Positions 36,907-46,829 of a DNA stretch of 64,000 nucleotides are shown piece by piece. The notes under the pieces are model-generated. The model was not told where the DNA came from and did no database searches. It saw only the letters and a program-made list of their open reading frames with translations. Every line of letters begins with the position of its first letter. The stretch's first letter is position 1. The DNA is from Psychrobacillus antarcticus (GTDB lineage Bacteria; Bacillota; Bacilli; Bacillales_A; Planococcaceae). The translations under genes and the position numbers were made by a program. The stretch covers positions 1-64,000 of the forward strand of contig NZ_JAIZDB010000025.1 of NCBI RefSeq assembly GCF_029533155.1, in the 5' to 3' direction.

Positions 36907-37968
36907 ATGAAAAAAACATTTTTGGCAATGTTAATAGCATTGATGGCCGTATTTACTTTAGTAGCTTGTTCTGATGAATCAACTACTGAAGACAAAGAAG
37001 TAAAAGAAACTCCTGCAACTTCAGAAACGGAAGCTACAAAGGAAACTGAAACAGCTTATCCAATTACGATTAAACATGCTTTAGGGGAAACTGTAATTGA
37101 AGAAAAACCAGAGCGTGTCGTAACAATCCAATGGGGGAACCAAGATGTTGCTTTAGCTTTAGGAGTAGTGCCAGTTGGCTTCTCAGCAGCAAACTTTGGT
37201 GTACAAGATGACAGTGGTTTATTACCTTGGACAAAAGAAAAATTAGATGAACTTGGTGTAACAGAGCCAAACGTATTTATGGATACAGATGGTCTTGATT
37301 TTGAAGCAATTTCTGATGCGAAACCGGATGTTATTTTAGCATCTTACTCAGGTATCACGCAGGAAGATTATGATTTATTAATACAAATTGCACCTGTTGT
37401 AGCATATCCAACATCTCCTTGGACAACTACATGGCGTGAACAAGTAGAACTTAGCTCATTAGGTATGGGTATGGCAGAAGAAGGTAAAAAACTTATTGCG
37501 GATGTTGAAGGTATGCTTGCTGAAAAATTAGCAGAATATCCACAAATCGAAGGTAAAAAAGTAGTATGGGTAAACTTCTCTGAAAAAGATTTATCTCAGT
37601 TACATATCTACACAAATGTAGATTCACGCGTCTCTTTTTTAGTTGAATTAGGAATGTCAGTTCCTGAGAGTATTACGGAGTTAATGACAGATCCAACAAG
37701 CTATTCATTAAATTTAAGTACTGAAAATACAGAAGCTTTATATGATGCAGATTTAATCATAGGGTATGGTAATGACGAATTATTAGCTACAATTCAAGCG
37801 GATCCTTTATTAGGTAAAATACCTGCAGTAGAACGTGGGTCAGTTGCATTTATAACAGCTGATACACCATTAGTAGCAGCAGGTACACCAAACCCATTAT
37901 CCATTGCGTACACAATTGATGAGTATTTGGAATTAATCAGTGGAGCCATTGATAAGATTAATGAATAG
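36907..37968 (+). CDS. Iron-siderophore ABC transporter substrate-binding lipoprotein
   Basis: 353-residue lipoprotein: signal segment with lipobox LVAC (Cys about 21), acidic Thr/Glu linker, then a periplasmic-binding-protein type II iron-siderophore domain (PERVVTIQWGNQDVALALGVVPVG, the FEAISDAKPDVILASY block). Resembles YfiY-type proteins of Bacillus. First gene of a four-gene Fur-regulated unit. The cargo (hydroxamate or citrate-type siderophore, or other) cannot be told. ATG with AGAGGAAGG upstream. Confidence 0.9.
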   Translation: MKKTFLAMLIALMAVFTLVACSDESTTEDKEVKETPATSETEATKETETAYPITIKHALGETVIEEKPERVVTIQWGNQDVALALGVVPVGFSAANFGVQDDSGLLPWTKEKLDELGVTEPNVFMDTDGLDFEAISDAKPDVILASYSGITQEDYDLLIQIAPVVAYPTSPWTTTWREQVELSSLGMGMAEEGKKLIADVEGMLAEKLAEYPQIEGKKVVWVNFSEKDLSQLHIYTNVDSRVSFLVELGMSVPESITELMTDPTSYSLNLSTENTEALYDADLIIGYGNDELLATIQADPLLGKIPAVERGSVAFITADTPLVAAGTPNPLSIAYTIDEYLELISGAIDKINE

Positions 37969-38998
37969 ATTTCCTGTTTTCGGTAAAAAAAGTGATTTTC
38001 ATTTACCGAAAAACTTTAAAACAACGCTGGTCTTACTAATACTATTATTAATTGTAAGTATAATAGTGTCTCTACTTTTTGGGGCCAGAGCAATTAATAT
38101 GCAAGAGTTAATCGATGGGTTATTTTATCCTGGACGAGATTCTCATGGTGCGAACATTGTTAGGAAACGCGTTTCGAGAACAATATTCGCCCTATTTTGT
38201 GGGGCGGCTCTAGGGGTTGCGGGTGCGCTAATGCAAGCGGTCACTCGGAACCCTCTTGCCGATCCTAGTATTTTAGGGGTTAATACGGGTGCATCTTTGT
38301 TTGTCGTTTTCGGTATTGCCTTTTTAAATATTACGTCTGCAGATCAGTATATTTGGCTAGCATTGTTTGGTGCTGGTATTACGGCTATTTTTGTTTTCGG
38401 TATCGGTTCTTTAGGAAGAGGCGGGGCAACACCGATAAAACTTGTCCTCGCTGGAGCAGCAACATCAGCGGCGTTATCCTCCCTCGTAACGGCTATAATG
38501 ATTCCAAGCACCTACGCCATGGATCAATTCCGTTTTTGGCAAATTGGTAGTGTCGGTTCTGGTACTTGGGATAGTATTATTACGTTTATTCCTTTTTTAG
38601 CAATTGGTCTACTAATAGCATTTATCACTGCACCAGCATTGAACGCCTTAGCATTAGGCGATGAAGTAGCATCTAGTTTAGGAGTGCATCCAAGTTTCTT
38701 GCGATTTTGTGCGGCATTTGGTGGTGTATTACTTTGTGGAGCTGCAACGGCTTTAGCTGGACCGATAGGCTTTATAGGGCTACTTGCCACGCATTTAATG
38801 CGACTTATTTTAGGACCCGATTTACGTTTTGTCATTCCCATGTCCGCGCTGGCTGGGGCAATCATTTTAACCATATCCGATGTGGTTGGTCGATTAGTCG
38901 GCAGTCCTGGTGAACTTGAAGTAGGTGTAGTAACAGCCTTTATCGGTGCACCAATTCTTATATTCTTAGCAAAGAAATCGAAAGTGCGGTCATTATGA
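37961..38998 (+). CDS. FecCD-family siderophore permease 1
   Basis: Multi-span inner membrane permease (about 10 helices) of the BtuC/FecCD family. Seen: GAALGVAGALMQAVTRNPLADPSILGVNTGAS and the GPIGFIGLLATHLMR motif near the C-terminal half. GTG 37940 is in frame, but ATG 37961 overlaps the stop of the binding protein (ATGAATAG), giving 345 residues and coupling. Forms a heterodimer with the next permease. Confidence 0.92.
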   Translation: MNRFPVFGKKSDFHLPKNFKTTLVLLILLLIVSIIVSLLFGARAINMQELIDGLFYPGRDSHGANIVRKRVSRTIFALFCGAALGVAGALMQAVTRNPLADPSILGVNTGASLFVVFGIAFLNITSADQYIWLALFGAGITAIFVFGIGSLGRGGATPIKLVLAGAATSAALSSLVTAIMIPSTYAMDQFRFWQIGSVGSGTWDSIITFIPFLAIGLLIAFITAPALNALALGDEVASSLGVHPSFLRFCAAFGGVLLCGAATALAGPIGFIGLLATHLMRLILGPDLRFVIPMSALAGAIILTISDVVGRLVGSPGELEVGVVTAFIGAPILIFLAKKSKVRSL

Positions 38999-40032
38999 AA
39001 AACCAATCTATTGAATTTAATTTTATACAATTAGGTATGCAAAAAAGACGCAGACGTTGGTTACTTGTAACTGGCATACTTACACTTAGTGCATGCTTAT
39101 TATGTTGTCTCATGTTAACGCTAGGGAATACGGTATATCCAGTGAATGATGTTATTCGTTCTTTGATGGGAGAGCAAATACAGGGCGTGACATTTGCCGT
39201 GAATACAATTCGATTTCCTCGTATGTTAGCTGGCTTATTTGCTGGTTTGGCATTTGGTATTGCGGGTTATATTTTTCAGACCATGTTACGAAATCCTTTG
39301 GCTAATCCTGACATACTAGGTATTACATCTGGATCGAGTGTAGCAGCGGTATTTTGTATTACAGTACTTCATACGAGTAATAAGATCGTTTCGATTGCTT
39401 CTGTCGTAGCTGGCCTTGCAACAGTTATCGTCATGTATTTCCTTTCAAAAGGGAGATCGTTTTCAATTGGGCGTCTCATATTAATTGGCATTGGTATTCA
39501 AGCCATGTTAGACGCAGTTATTTCTTATTTAATATTAGTAAGTGCACAGCAAGATATTTCTGCTGTACTTCGTTGGCTTAGTGGTAGTTTAAATGGTTCT
39601 CAACTAACTGAACTTCCTCCGTTAATGTTAGCTGTTATTATTTTGACACCGATAGTGGTCATTTATGGAAAACAGCTAAATATATTGGAACTTGGTGAAC
39701 AAACAGCCTCCTCGTTAGGAGTTTCAACAGATAAAACACGAATAATATTAATCATTTGTGCTGTATTTTTAGTTGCCATTGCTACAGCAACGACAGGTCC
39801 GATTGCATTCATTTCTTTCCTTGCAGGTCCAATTGCAAATAGATTAGTTGGTGTTGGTGCATCCAATATTATTCCAGCAGGTTTGGTCGGTGCAAATATT
39901 GTTTTAATCGCTGACTTAATCGGGCAATTTGCATTTGAATACCGATTCCCGGTTGGAGTTATTACTGGTTTAGTAGGTGCGCCTTATTTAATCTATTTAC
40001 TTATCAAAATGAATCGCAAAGGAGAATTATAA
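38995..40032 (+). CDS. FecCD-family siderophore permease 2
   Basis: Second permease of the heterodimer, 345 residues, about 10 membrane helices. Contains FGIAGYIFQTMLRNPLANPDILGITSGSS and GPIAFISFLAGPIANRLVG. Starts inside the stop of the preceding permease (ATGA), typical of coupled transport operons. Confidence 0.93.
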   Translation: MKNQSIEFNFIQLGMQKRRRRWLLVTGILTLSACLLCCLMLTLGNTVYPVNDVIRSLMGEQIQGVTFAVNTIRFPRMLAGLFAGLAFGIAGYIFQTMLRNPLANPDILGITSGSSVAAVFCITVLHTSNKIVSIASVVAGLATVIVMYFLSKGRSFSIGRLILIGIGIQAMLDAVISYLILVSAQQDISAVLRWLSGSLNGSQLTELPPLMLAVIILTPIVVIYGKQLNILELGEQTASSLGVSTDKTRIILIICAVFLVAIATATTGPIAFISFLAGPIANRLVGVGASNIIPAGLVGANIVLIADLIGQFAFEYRFPVGVITGLVGAPYLIYLLIKMNRKGEL

Positions 40033-40844
40033 TGGAGAAAACACATCTGTTTCGAGCTGATCAGCTAGCATCTGGCTACGATGATAAAATCATTTTAAAA
40101 AATATCAATTTAGAAATTCCAAGCAATAAAATTAGTGTCATTATTGGCTCAAATGGATGTGGTAAATCCACTTTGCTTAAAACTTTGGCAAAACTGATTA
40201 AACCTTCAAGTGGGGACGTTACTTTAGACGGTAAAGCTATTAGTAAAATACCACCCAAGAAATTAGCCCAGATTCTAGGGGTACTTCCTCAATCACCTAT
40301 CGTACCAGAAGGCATTACAGTATCAGATTTAATCGGGCGTGGTCGTTTCCCACATCAATCATTATTTAGTGGTTGGTCAAAAAAGGATTATGAAGCTGTA
40401 GCTGAGGCGATGGAAATTATGAATGTAACAGAATTTGCAGATTTAGACATCGATGAGCTATCGGGTGGGCAAAGGCAACGTGTTTGGATTGCTATGGCAC
40501 TTGCACAACAAACAGATATTCTGTTCCTTGATGAACCAACAACTTTTTTAGATATTACGTATCAAGTAGAAATTTTAGATTTATTAACAGATTTGAATCG
40601 AAAGCATGGAACGACCATCGTTATGGTTTTACATGATATAAACTTGTCGGCACGTTATGGAGATTATATTTTTGCCATTAAAAACGGACGATTAGTTTCT
40701 GAAGGTGCGCCACAAGAAGTTATTACCGATTCATTAATTCACGAGATCTTCGGTATGAAATGTGTAGTTATTGATGATCCCGTTTCACATACACCTCTTG
40801 TCGTACCTAGTGGACGATATCATTCACACAATAATGCTGATTGA
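40032..40844 (+). CDS. Siderophore ABC transporter ATPase
   Basis: 270-residue FecE/FhuC-type ATPase. Walker A GSNGCGKST (about 37-45), signature LSGGQRQRVWIAMALAQ, Walker B LFLDEPTTFLD and switch His in VMVLHDIN. TAATG overlap with permease 2. In B. subtilis the comparable yfiYZ-yfhA set lacks its own ATPase and uses YusV, so this operon is self-sufficient. Confidence 0.94.
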   Translation: MEKTHLFRADQLASGYDDKIILKNINLEIPSNKISVIIGSNGCGKSTLLKTLAKLIKPSSGDVTLDGKAISKIPPKKLAQILGVLPQSPIVPEGITVSDLIGRGRFPHQSLFSGWSKKDYEAVAEAMEIMNVTEFADLDIDELSGGQRQRVWIAMALAQQTDILFLDEPTTFLDITYQVEILDLLTDLNRKHGTTIVMVLHDINLSARYGDYIFAIKNGRLVSEGAPQEVITDSLIHEIFGMKCVVIDDPVSHTPLVVPSGRYHSHNNAD

Positions 40845-40909
40845 ACCTAGTTGTCATTCATTTCTTTGAATTCTCGTATATAGGGGCTAACTGAAGGAGA
40901 GGAATAATC

Positions 40910-41263
40910 ATTAGGAAATGGCCTAAAAATCTATTAAATACGAGTGACTTAGTTGCTAAACATCTCGAGTTAAATGAAAATCTGCATGGATTGGGTTCGT
41001 TATATGGGAAGATTATATTTGCATGTCGCATGGAGCAAGGATTAACCCAAAAAGAACTTGCTGACAAGGCATTGGTCGGTGTTAATACAATTACAAGAGC
41101 AGAAGGTGGTTTTGAAAATTTAGGGATAACCACTTACAACGCAATATTTAGAGCATTAGGATTAAGTACTGCTGGGGTTGCAGAGTTGATGTATCAAATG
41201 ACACGCGTACAAATGGATAGTGCTTCAGAACATGGAGTGTTGGTTTCAGAGCGAGGATATTGA
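40910..41263 (+). pseudogene. Second copy of the antitoxin-like HTH gene, start codon lost
   Basis: About 95 percent identical to 35788-36126 including the GGAGAGGA ribosome site, but the ATG is ATT and the TAA is TCA, so the frame runs 5 codons further (ending GAGGATATTGA). Translation would need an ATT start or TTG 40991 inside the HTH region. No toxin copy accompanies it: homology starts at TGAAGGAG (40892), just before the start codon. Probably a decaying orphan. Confidence 0.75.
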
Positions 41264-41281
41264 TATTTCCTCGCTTTTCTT
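41249..41281 (+). terminator. Terminator after the second HTH copy
   Basis: GCGAGGA...TTCCTCGC hairpin with TTTTCTT. It may also stop the siderophore operon transcript. Confidence 0.75.
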
Positions 41282-41575
41282 AAAACGGAAGTAATAGTCC
41301 CTATTTATAAATAAATTAGTTGAGAATATTAAAAGGTGGAAAAAGAGTAATGACAAATACAGCTTTATTTTTCAATCTAACTTAAAATAAGCATTCAAAA
41401 CTAACGATTGAATATTCTTAAAATAAAAGCTATAATAACTTTAATATATTTGAAGGGAAGATGGATGGCTAATGGATAAATAATTCTATTTTACACGTAA
41501 AATGTATACGCATTTTCACTTAAAATAGGATTAGTCTGCCCATTTATATTACCTTCATAGTGCCTGTATAGAGGT
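41282..41575. other. AT-rich spacer before the ABC-F leader
   Basis: No gene. Likely holds the promoter for the ABC-F transcript; several TATAAT-like stretches occur (for example 41427-41434), and none is a clear match with a -35. Confidence 0.35.
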
Positions 41576-41630
41576 TTATTTATGTATAAATGTTAATCCT
41601 TCTGAAGCTTATTCAGGAGGTTTTTATTTG
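41576..41630 (+). promoter_or_regulatory. Candidate attenuator upstream of the Lsa-type gene
   Basis: CCTTCTGAA / TTCAGGAGG stem (41598-41606 / 41612-41620) with TTTTTATTT is an intrinsic terminator standing about 95 bases before the ABC-F gene. A tiny frame, ATG TAT AAA TGT TAA, begins at 41582, and an upstream AGAGGTTT could pair with AATCCTTCT as an antiterminator. Ribosome-stalling attenuation is known for such resistance genes. The architecture here is inferred. Confidence 0.5.
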
Positions 41631-41725
41631 TCTATGCGTATGCTTTCAAACCAATAAATTGGAATGATTGTATGCAAGTTTTAAATCATCTCCAATAAAT
41701 ATTCTAAAAATTGGAGGGTATGATT

Positions 41726-43186
41726 ATGCCTATAGATATTCAACATTTACATTTTGGATTTGATACTATGGACCGCAAGTTATTTGAAGATGTCAGTTTA
41801 ACGATAGATACAAAGTGGTGTCTTGGCCTAATTGGAAGAAATGGTCGTGGCAAAAGTACATTATTAAAATTATTGATGCACGACTACCTGTATTCCGGTG
41901 AAATTAGAAGTGATGTAGAATTTGTCTATTTTCCACAATCGATTCCGAACAAAGAAACCTTAGTTTACTACGCTATTGATGAAGTGATGCCAGTAGAGTT
42001 ATGGAAAATTGAACGGGAATGTCAATTGCTTGGGTTAGATAAAGAGATTTTATGGCAGCCATTTGAGCAATTATCTGGTGGGGAGCAAACAAAGGTATTA
42101 TTAGCTGCATTATTTTGTGAAGATTCTAGATATCCCCTTTTAGATGAACCAACGAATCATTTAGATATCGAAGCAAGAAAAACCGTGGCAAACTATTTAA
42201 AAAAGAAAAAAGGTTTCATTGTAGTAAGCCATGATCGTAATTTCGTCGATTCTGTGGTGGATCATATTTTAGTAATTGAAAAAAGTCAGCTTGTACTTTA
42301 TAAAGGTGATTTTTCTACGTATGAGCAGCAAAAACAGTTGCAAGACGAGTACGAACTTGAGCAAAACAAAGTATTAAAATCTGAAATCGATCGTTTGCAA
42401 AAAACGGCAAATGAAAAATCCAGTTGGGCTGCCAAAAGAGAAAAACCTTCTGGTAATGATCCGTTCGGCAATGCGATTGCCAAACGTATGAATAAACGTG
42501 CGAAAGCGATAGAAAAACGTACAAATGAAAAAGTAGAAGAAAAAACGGATTTATTAAAAAATATTGAAAAGGTTAGTGATTTAAAGATCAACTGCCAATT
42601 TAGCCATCGCAACCCGGTGCTAGTAGTGAAAAAATTTACAATATGCTATGACGGAAAACCACTGTTCCATCCGATTACGTTTAATATTTTTCAAAACGAA
42701 CAAGTAGCGCTCGTTGGTCCAAATGGAAGTGGAAAAACATCTATTTTAAATTATTTAATTCTACAACAGTATACAGGCACAATTACTGGAGAGGTTGCAA
42801 TACCAAACGGGCTTACCCAAAGTAATATTCGTCAAAATCATGATGATAATAAAGGTTTAGTAAAGGCTTTTGCTGATAGATATGACATTGATTACTCACT
42901 ATTCTTAAACAACCTTCGTATTTTAGGAGTTGAAAGGGACATATTTAATGTTCCTATTGAAAACATGAGTAATGGGCAACAAAAAAAAGTAGAATTCGCA
43001 AAGTCTTTAGGACTACCTGCTGAGTTTTATATTTGGGATGAGCCATTAAATTATTTGGATGTTTTTAACCAAACGCAAATTGAAAAAATGATTTTGGAAT
43101 ATAAACCAACACTTTTATTTGTAGAACATGATCAAAATTTTATAGCGAATATTGCATCAAAAACCGTAGAAATCATCCCGTACTGA
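41726..43186 (+). CDS. Lsa-family ABC-F ribosomal protection protein
   Basis: Soluble tandem-ATPase ABC-F protein that frees the ribosome of lincosamides, streptogramins A and pleuromutilins. Walker A1 GRNGRGKST, signature LSGGEQTKVLLAALF, PLLDEPTNHLD; an interdomain linker (about 190-290) is Lys/Glu-rich; Walker A2 GPNGSGKTS, second signature MSNGQQKKVEFAKSL and WDEPLNYLDVF match Lsa(A) closely in my memory. No membrane segment. ATG 41726 has GGAGG 8 bases upstream; TTG 41711 and ATG 41720 are also in frame. Confidence 0.88.
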   Translation: MPIDIQHLHFGFDTMDRKLFEDVSLTIDTKWCLGLIGRNGRGKSTLLKLLMHDYLYSGEIRSDVEFVYFPQSIPNKETLVYYAIDEVMPVELWKIERECQLLGLDKEILWQPFEQLSGGEQTKVLLAALFCEDSRYPLLDEPTNHLDIEARKTVANYLKKKKGFIVVSHDRNFVDSVVDHILVIEKSQLVLYKGDFSTYEQQKQLQDEYELEQNKVLKSEIDRLQKTANEKSSWAAKREKPSGNDPFGNAIAKRMNKRAKAIEKRTNEKVEEKTDLLKNIEKVSDLKINCQFSHRNPVLVVKKFTICYDGKPLFHPITFNIFQNEQVALVGPNGSGKTSILNYLILQQYTGTITGEVAIPNGLTQSNIRQNHDDNKGLVKAFADRYDIDYSLFLNNLRILGVERDIFNVPIENMSNGQQKKVEFAKSLGLPAEFYIWDEPLNYLDVFNQTQIEKMILEYKPTLLFVEHDQNFIANIASKTVEIIPY

Positions 43187-43234
43187 ATGACAAAAGTTCT
43201 TGCATAGTTCAGAATTGTATGTATAATCATATTA

Positions 43235-43540
43235 ACAAATTTATATTAATAGCGATGAAGAGGAAAAGTAAAATGAGGATGTTATTAAGAGAGCCTCTGC
43301 TGGTGGAAATGAGGCAAACTAGTCATTTGAACATGATCTCTGAGCTTCGTACTGAACGTTATGTAACTAGTAGGATACGACAAGATTTGGCACTTGTTAT
43401 CCATGTCAAAGTATAAAGGCTTTTTGCCATGTACTTTTAGAGTCAGACGATGTGAGTCGTTTGAAAATTAAGGTGGTACCACGAGAATATAAACCTCGTC
43501 CTTATCGGGAATTTCCGATAAGGGCGAGGTTTTTTTATTT
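43235..43540 (+). promoter_or_regulatory. T-box riboswitch (Met) controlling the MetRS gene
   Basis: The T-box core AAGGTGGTACCACG is at 43470-43483. The long terminator stem CCTCGTCCTTATCGG / CCGATAAGGGCGAGG plus TTTTTTT is at 43494-43545. The specifier codon appears as ATG at 43333-43335 in the GAACATGATC loop, which fits methionine. Uncharged tRNA-Met would disrupt the terminator and turn on the gene. Confidence 0.93.
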
Positions 43541-43563
43541 TTATAAACAGGGAGGAATAGCAA

Positions 43564-45207
43564 ATGAGTATTTTTATAGGAGGGGCATGGCCGTATGCAA
43601 ATGGATCGTTGCACTTGGGTCATATAGCGGCATTATTACCAGGGGATATACTTGCAAGGTATTTTAGACTGAAGGGAGAGGAAGTACTATATGTGTCGGG
43701 AAGTGACTGTAATGGCACTCCTATTTCTATACGGGCGAATAAGGAAGGAATTCCAGTAAAGGATGTAGCCGATAGATACCACTCTGAATTCGAGGCTTCT
43801 TTTCGGCGTTTGGGATTTTCTTATGATCTCTATACGCGAACAGACAGTGAAAATCATCATCAAGTTGTAAAGGAACTATTTTTAAAGTTGTTAAATAACG
43901 GGTTTATTTATAAAAAAGAAATAGAACAGACATACTGTGAGGAAGACAAGCAGTTTTTACCAGATAGATATGTAGAAGGTAAATGCCCAAACTGTGGTAG
44001 CAGCGCTCGTGGAGATCAATGTGATAATTGTTCCAAAATATTAGATCCACTAGATTTAATCGACCGAACGTGTAAGCTTTGTGGAAGTGAACCGACAATA
44101 CGAAAAACGGAGCATTTTTATTTTGCTTTAAGTACTTTTCAAGTACAATTAGAGAAGTTTGTCCATAAAGCGAAAGTCAATGGATTATGGCGAGACAATG
44201 CCATTCAATTATCTGAGCGTTATTTAAAGGAAGGGCTATTAGATCGAGCGGCTTCTAGAGATCTATCGAATGGAGTAAGTATTCCAGTAAAAGGATATGA
44301 GGAAAAGAAAGTATATGTTTGGATAGAAGCAGTTGCAGGATATTATTCAGCAAGTAAAGAATGGGCAAAGAAATCTATGAAAGAAGATAAGCAATATTGG
44401 ACTGAAGAAACCATCTCATATTATGTGCATGGAAAAGATAATATCCCATTCCACACACTAATTTGGCCAGCAATATTATTAGGGGTAAATAGCCAAGCAT
44501 TACCCACACATATTATCTCCAATGAATACTTAACACTTGAGAAAAGAAAACTTTCTACAAGCCAAAATTGGGCAGTTTGGATACCGGATATTTTAGCAAG
44601 ATATCACCCTGATTCCATTCGCTACTTTTTAACGATAAATGCTCCAGAAAACCGGGACACAGATTTCTCCTGGCGCGAATTCATATTCAGTCATAACTCA
44701 GAATTGCTTGGTGCATACGGAAATCTGGTGAATCGAACATTAAAATTCATTGAAAAATTTTATGAAGGAAACATACCTGTAATTAATATAGATAAAGCAA
44801 TTATTAAACAAACGGAAAAATTGTATGAAGAAGTAGGTAAGCTTATAGAGAAAGGTCATTTCAAATTAGCATTAGAAACAGCATTTCTATATATTCGTAA
44901 GGGAAATAAATATTTTGATACTAAAAAACCGTGGATTCAATTAAAAGAAGAGGAGCTAGCGTGTAAAGAAACGATTGCTACGTGTGTATATATTATTGGT
45001 AACTCAGCACAAATATTATCACCATTTCTTCCCATTTCAAGCGAGGAAGTTAAAGACTATCTTCAAATTGCTAAGTTCACTTGGCAGCCAATTAGTCCAG
45101 AACCTATCCAATTACAAAAGGTTAAACCTCTATTTCAAAGAATCGATATTAGTGTAATACAAGAAGAGCTAGATAATCTAAGAAAAAATGCTGCGATACC
45201 AACATAA
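43564..45207 (+). CDS. Methionine--tRNA ligase, second type (MetRS2-like)
   Basis: Class I synthetase charging tRNA-Met, 547 residues. HIGH motif HLGH at about 17-20, zinc knuckle CPNC...CDNC and CKLCG (about 142-180), and the KMSKS position reads KLSTS (about residue 330). It lacks the C-terminal tRNA-binding domain of the long B. subtilis MetS. This matches the second MetRS type known from B. anthracis and some pneumococci, which resists inhibitors of the main type. A main MetRS gene is expected elsewhere in the chromosome but cannot be seen here. Controlled by the T-box upstream. Confidence 0.85.
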   Translation: MSIFIGGAWPYANGSLHLGHIAALLPGDILARYFRLKGEEVLYVSGSDCNGTPISIRANKEGIPVKDVADRYHSEFEASFRRLGFSYDLYTRTDSENHHQVVKELFLKLLNNGFIYKKEIEQTYCEEDKQFLPDRYVEGKCPNCGSSARGDQCDNCSKILDPLDLIDRTCKLCGSEPTIRKTEHFYFALSTFQVQLEKFVHKAKVNGLWRDNAIQLSERYLKEGLLDRAASRDLSNGVSIPVKGYEEKKVYVWIEAVAGYYSASKEWAKKSMKEDKQYWTEETISYYVHGKDNIPFHTLIWPAILLGVNSQALPTHIISNEYLTLEKRKLSTSQNWAVWIPDILARYHPDSIRYFLTINAPENRDTDFSWREFIFSHNSELLGAYGNLVNRTLKFIEKFYEGNIPVINIDKAIIKQTEKLYEEVGKLIEKGHFKLALETAFLYIRKGNKYFDTKKPWIQLKEEELACKETIATCVYIIGNSAQILSPFLPISSEEVKDYLQIAKFTWQPISPEPIQLQKVKPLFQRIDISVIQEELDNLRKNAAIPT

Positions 45208-45212
45208 TTCAA

Positions 45213-45262
45213 TAAAAAAGAGTAGATTTTCATGAAATCTTATGAAAATCCACTCTAATTTT
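45213..45262. terminator. Shared terminator of MetRS2 and the YndJ-like gene
   Basis: AGAGTAGATTTTCAT / ATGAAAATCCACTCT, one mismatch, A-run left and T-rich right; suitable for both converging genes. Confidence 0.85.
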
Positions 45263-46829
45263 AGCCATCTTTTTTAACAATCTTATAGTCAATACTCAAA
45301 AAAGGAATGGAGAATATTTTCATTCGGTGTTTAGCATAAAGCTCTCCACTTGGTAACTCTTCTATTAAAAACTGCTCCTGAAGAGGAAGCTTACATACAG
45401 AATTTCGGAAAGATAAGTAAATTCCTGCATCAGAATTGTTACTGGTTTGACTTGTTAATAGTAGATTTTTATTATTTAGTTCTTGCAGTTCAAGTATCCC
45501 AATCATGGTGGAGAAAGGGAGTGGCAACGCAATATTCATATAAGTTTTGTCTCCATTTTTGTGTAAGGAATATAAGGCGACAAAAATGACGTCGGATTCT
45601 ATTTTACGAAGCCATGCTCTTGTCTGAAAACGCCCATCCTTAACAGCAATAATATCTCCAGTCATCTCCATTTGTTTAGAAGAATAGGGTAAATTCAACT
45701 GCTGAATATGTTGACTAATCAATCCATAGATAGCAGCAAATGGTTTAAACCATGTATGCCATTGTACTTCAGAAAACAATTGATACTGTTTCGTATTTTC
45801 ATAGAAGTCGATAATAGCTGGTTGAACATTTTCTTTATTAATATAAACGTCCAAATTATCTACAAGTCCATTATAGGTTTCAATCGCTTTGTAGGGCTCC
45901 AGTATTTGTTCACCAATAACAAATTTTCCGCGAATATAGCTAATCGGAAAATTCCACTTCACATTAGGGGAAGGGGGTGTCCAAATCGACCAACCGATCA
46001 CACCAACTAATCCAAATAACAAACAATTTAAAACGCCATGAAACTTCAACATAAACTCAATACTCACATGAAATAAACCAAGAGCATTTCCGACTGCATA
46101 TAGTAAAGAGAAAATAATTGTCATTCCTATCGCACAGAATGAGACCAAAACTAGAATCTTTTGTAAAATACCTTTAAATGAGATTTTACATGCAATAACG
46201 ATAAAGCCATAAATACCAATAATATATAAAAGGACAGATACTAATTCAAGCCAAGGAGAGAATGTTATCCCCGCTGCCACTACTAATGGCGAGACCAAAA
46301 TTATCGAAGTAAAAAATGGGTAACTCTTAGGTTTATACAGTCTACCAGCAAACCCTATGAAAATAGGTAGTAGAAAAGAAGAGTAGTGGAAATGGATTGC
46401 TGTAAGCCAAGTTAACATAGGGGAAAAGCCAGTATCAATCCCAACTTCAAACGCAAAAAACCAAATTCCTCCCATGAATAAATACATTAAGCCTACATCT
46501 ATTGAAAACTCTTCTAAATGAGCAAATCCTCTTTGTATAAAATGAACAAACCCATATATCGCAACAGCAAGTGTAAATAGTAAGTAAATGAAAGCTAGTG
46601 CAATGTCCAGGCTAGTTTCATTTGTTGTTTGTAGGACAATAACAGAAATAATAGCGGGAACGACAAAATAATACAGTCGAAGTTTTACTTGTAAAATAAG
46701 CTGTAAAGTTAGTGGGACAAGTAGAATCTGTGCTATTGAGAGCATTAGGAAGTACCAAGGGTTCACAGTAAAAAATACAGTTATCGCAAATAATATAATA
46801 TGTATACCAAAAAGCAACTTATAGGTCAT
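45261..46829 (-). CDS. YndJ-family multi-span membrane protein
   Basis: 522 residues: about 10 hydrophobic helices in the first 300 residues, then a soluble C-terminal domain of about 200. Corresponds to the YndJ-type proteins in Bacillus, unknown function. The frame is open to 46856, but ATG at 46829 overlaps the stop of the DUF4166 gene by 11 bases and follows GGGGGA, so it is the likely start. Third gene of a minus-strand trio. Confidence 0.75.
   Translation of the reverse strand: MTYKLLFGIHIILFAITVFFTVNPWYFLMLSIAQILLVPLTLQLILQVKLRLYYFVVPAIISVIVLQTTNETSLDIALAFIYLLFTLAVAIYGFVHFIQRGFAHLEEFSIDVGLMYLFMGGIWFFAFEVGIDTGFSPMLTWLTAIHFHYSSFLLPIFIGFAGRLYKPKSYPFFTSIILVSPLVVAAGITFSPWLELVSVLLYIIGIYGFIVIACKISFKGILQKILVLVSFCAIGMTIIFSLLYAVGNALGLFHVSIEFMLKFHGVLNCLLFGLVGVIGWSIWTPPSPNVKWNFPISYIRGKFVIGEQILEPYKAIETYNGLVDNLDVYINKENVQPAIIDFYENTKQYQLFSEVQWHTWFKPFAAIYGLISQHIQQLNLPYSSKQMEMTGDIIAVKDGRFQTRAWLRKIESDVIFVALYSLHKNGDKTYMNIALPLPFSTMIGILELQELNNKNLLLTSQTSNNSDAGIYLSFRNSVCKLPLQEQFLIEELPSGELYAKHRMKIFSIPFLSIDYKIVKKDG

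Noticed and set aside
43219-43667. Small + frames ahead of the MetRS gene
   Set aside because: They lie within the T-box leader and its terminator; RNA structure explains this sequence.
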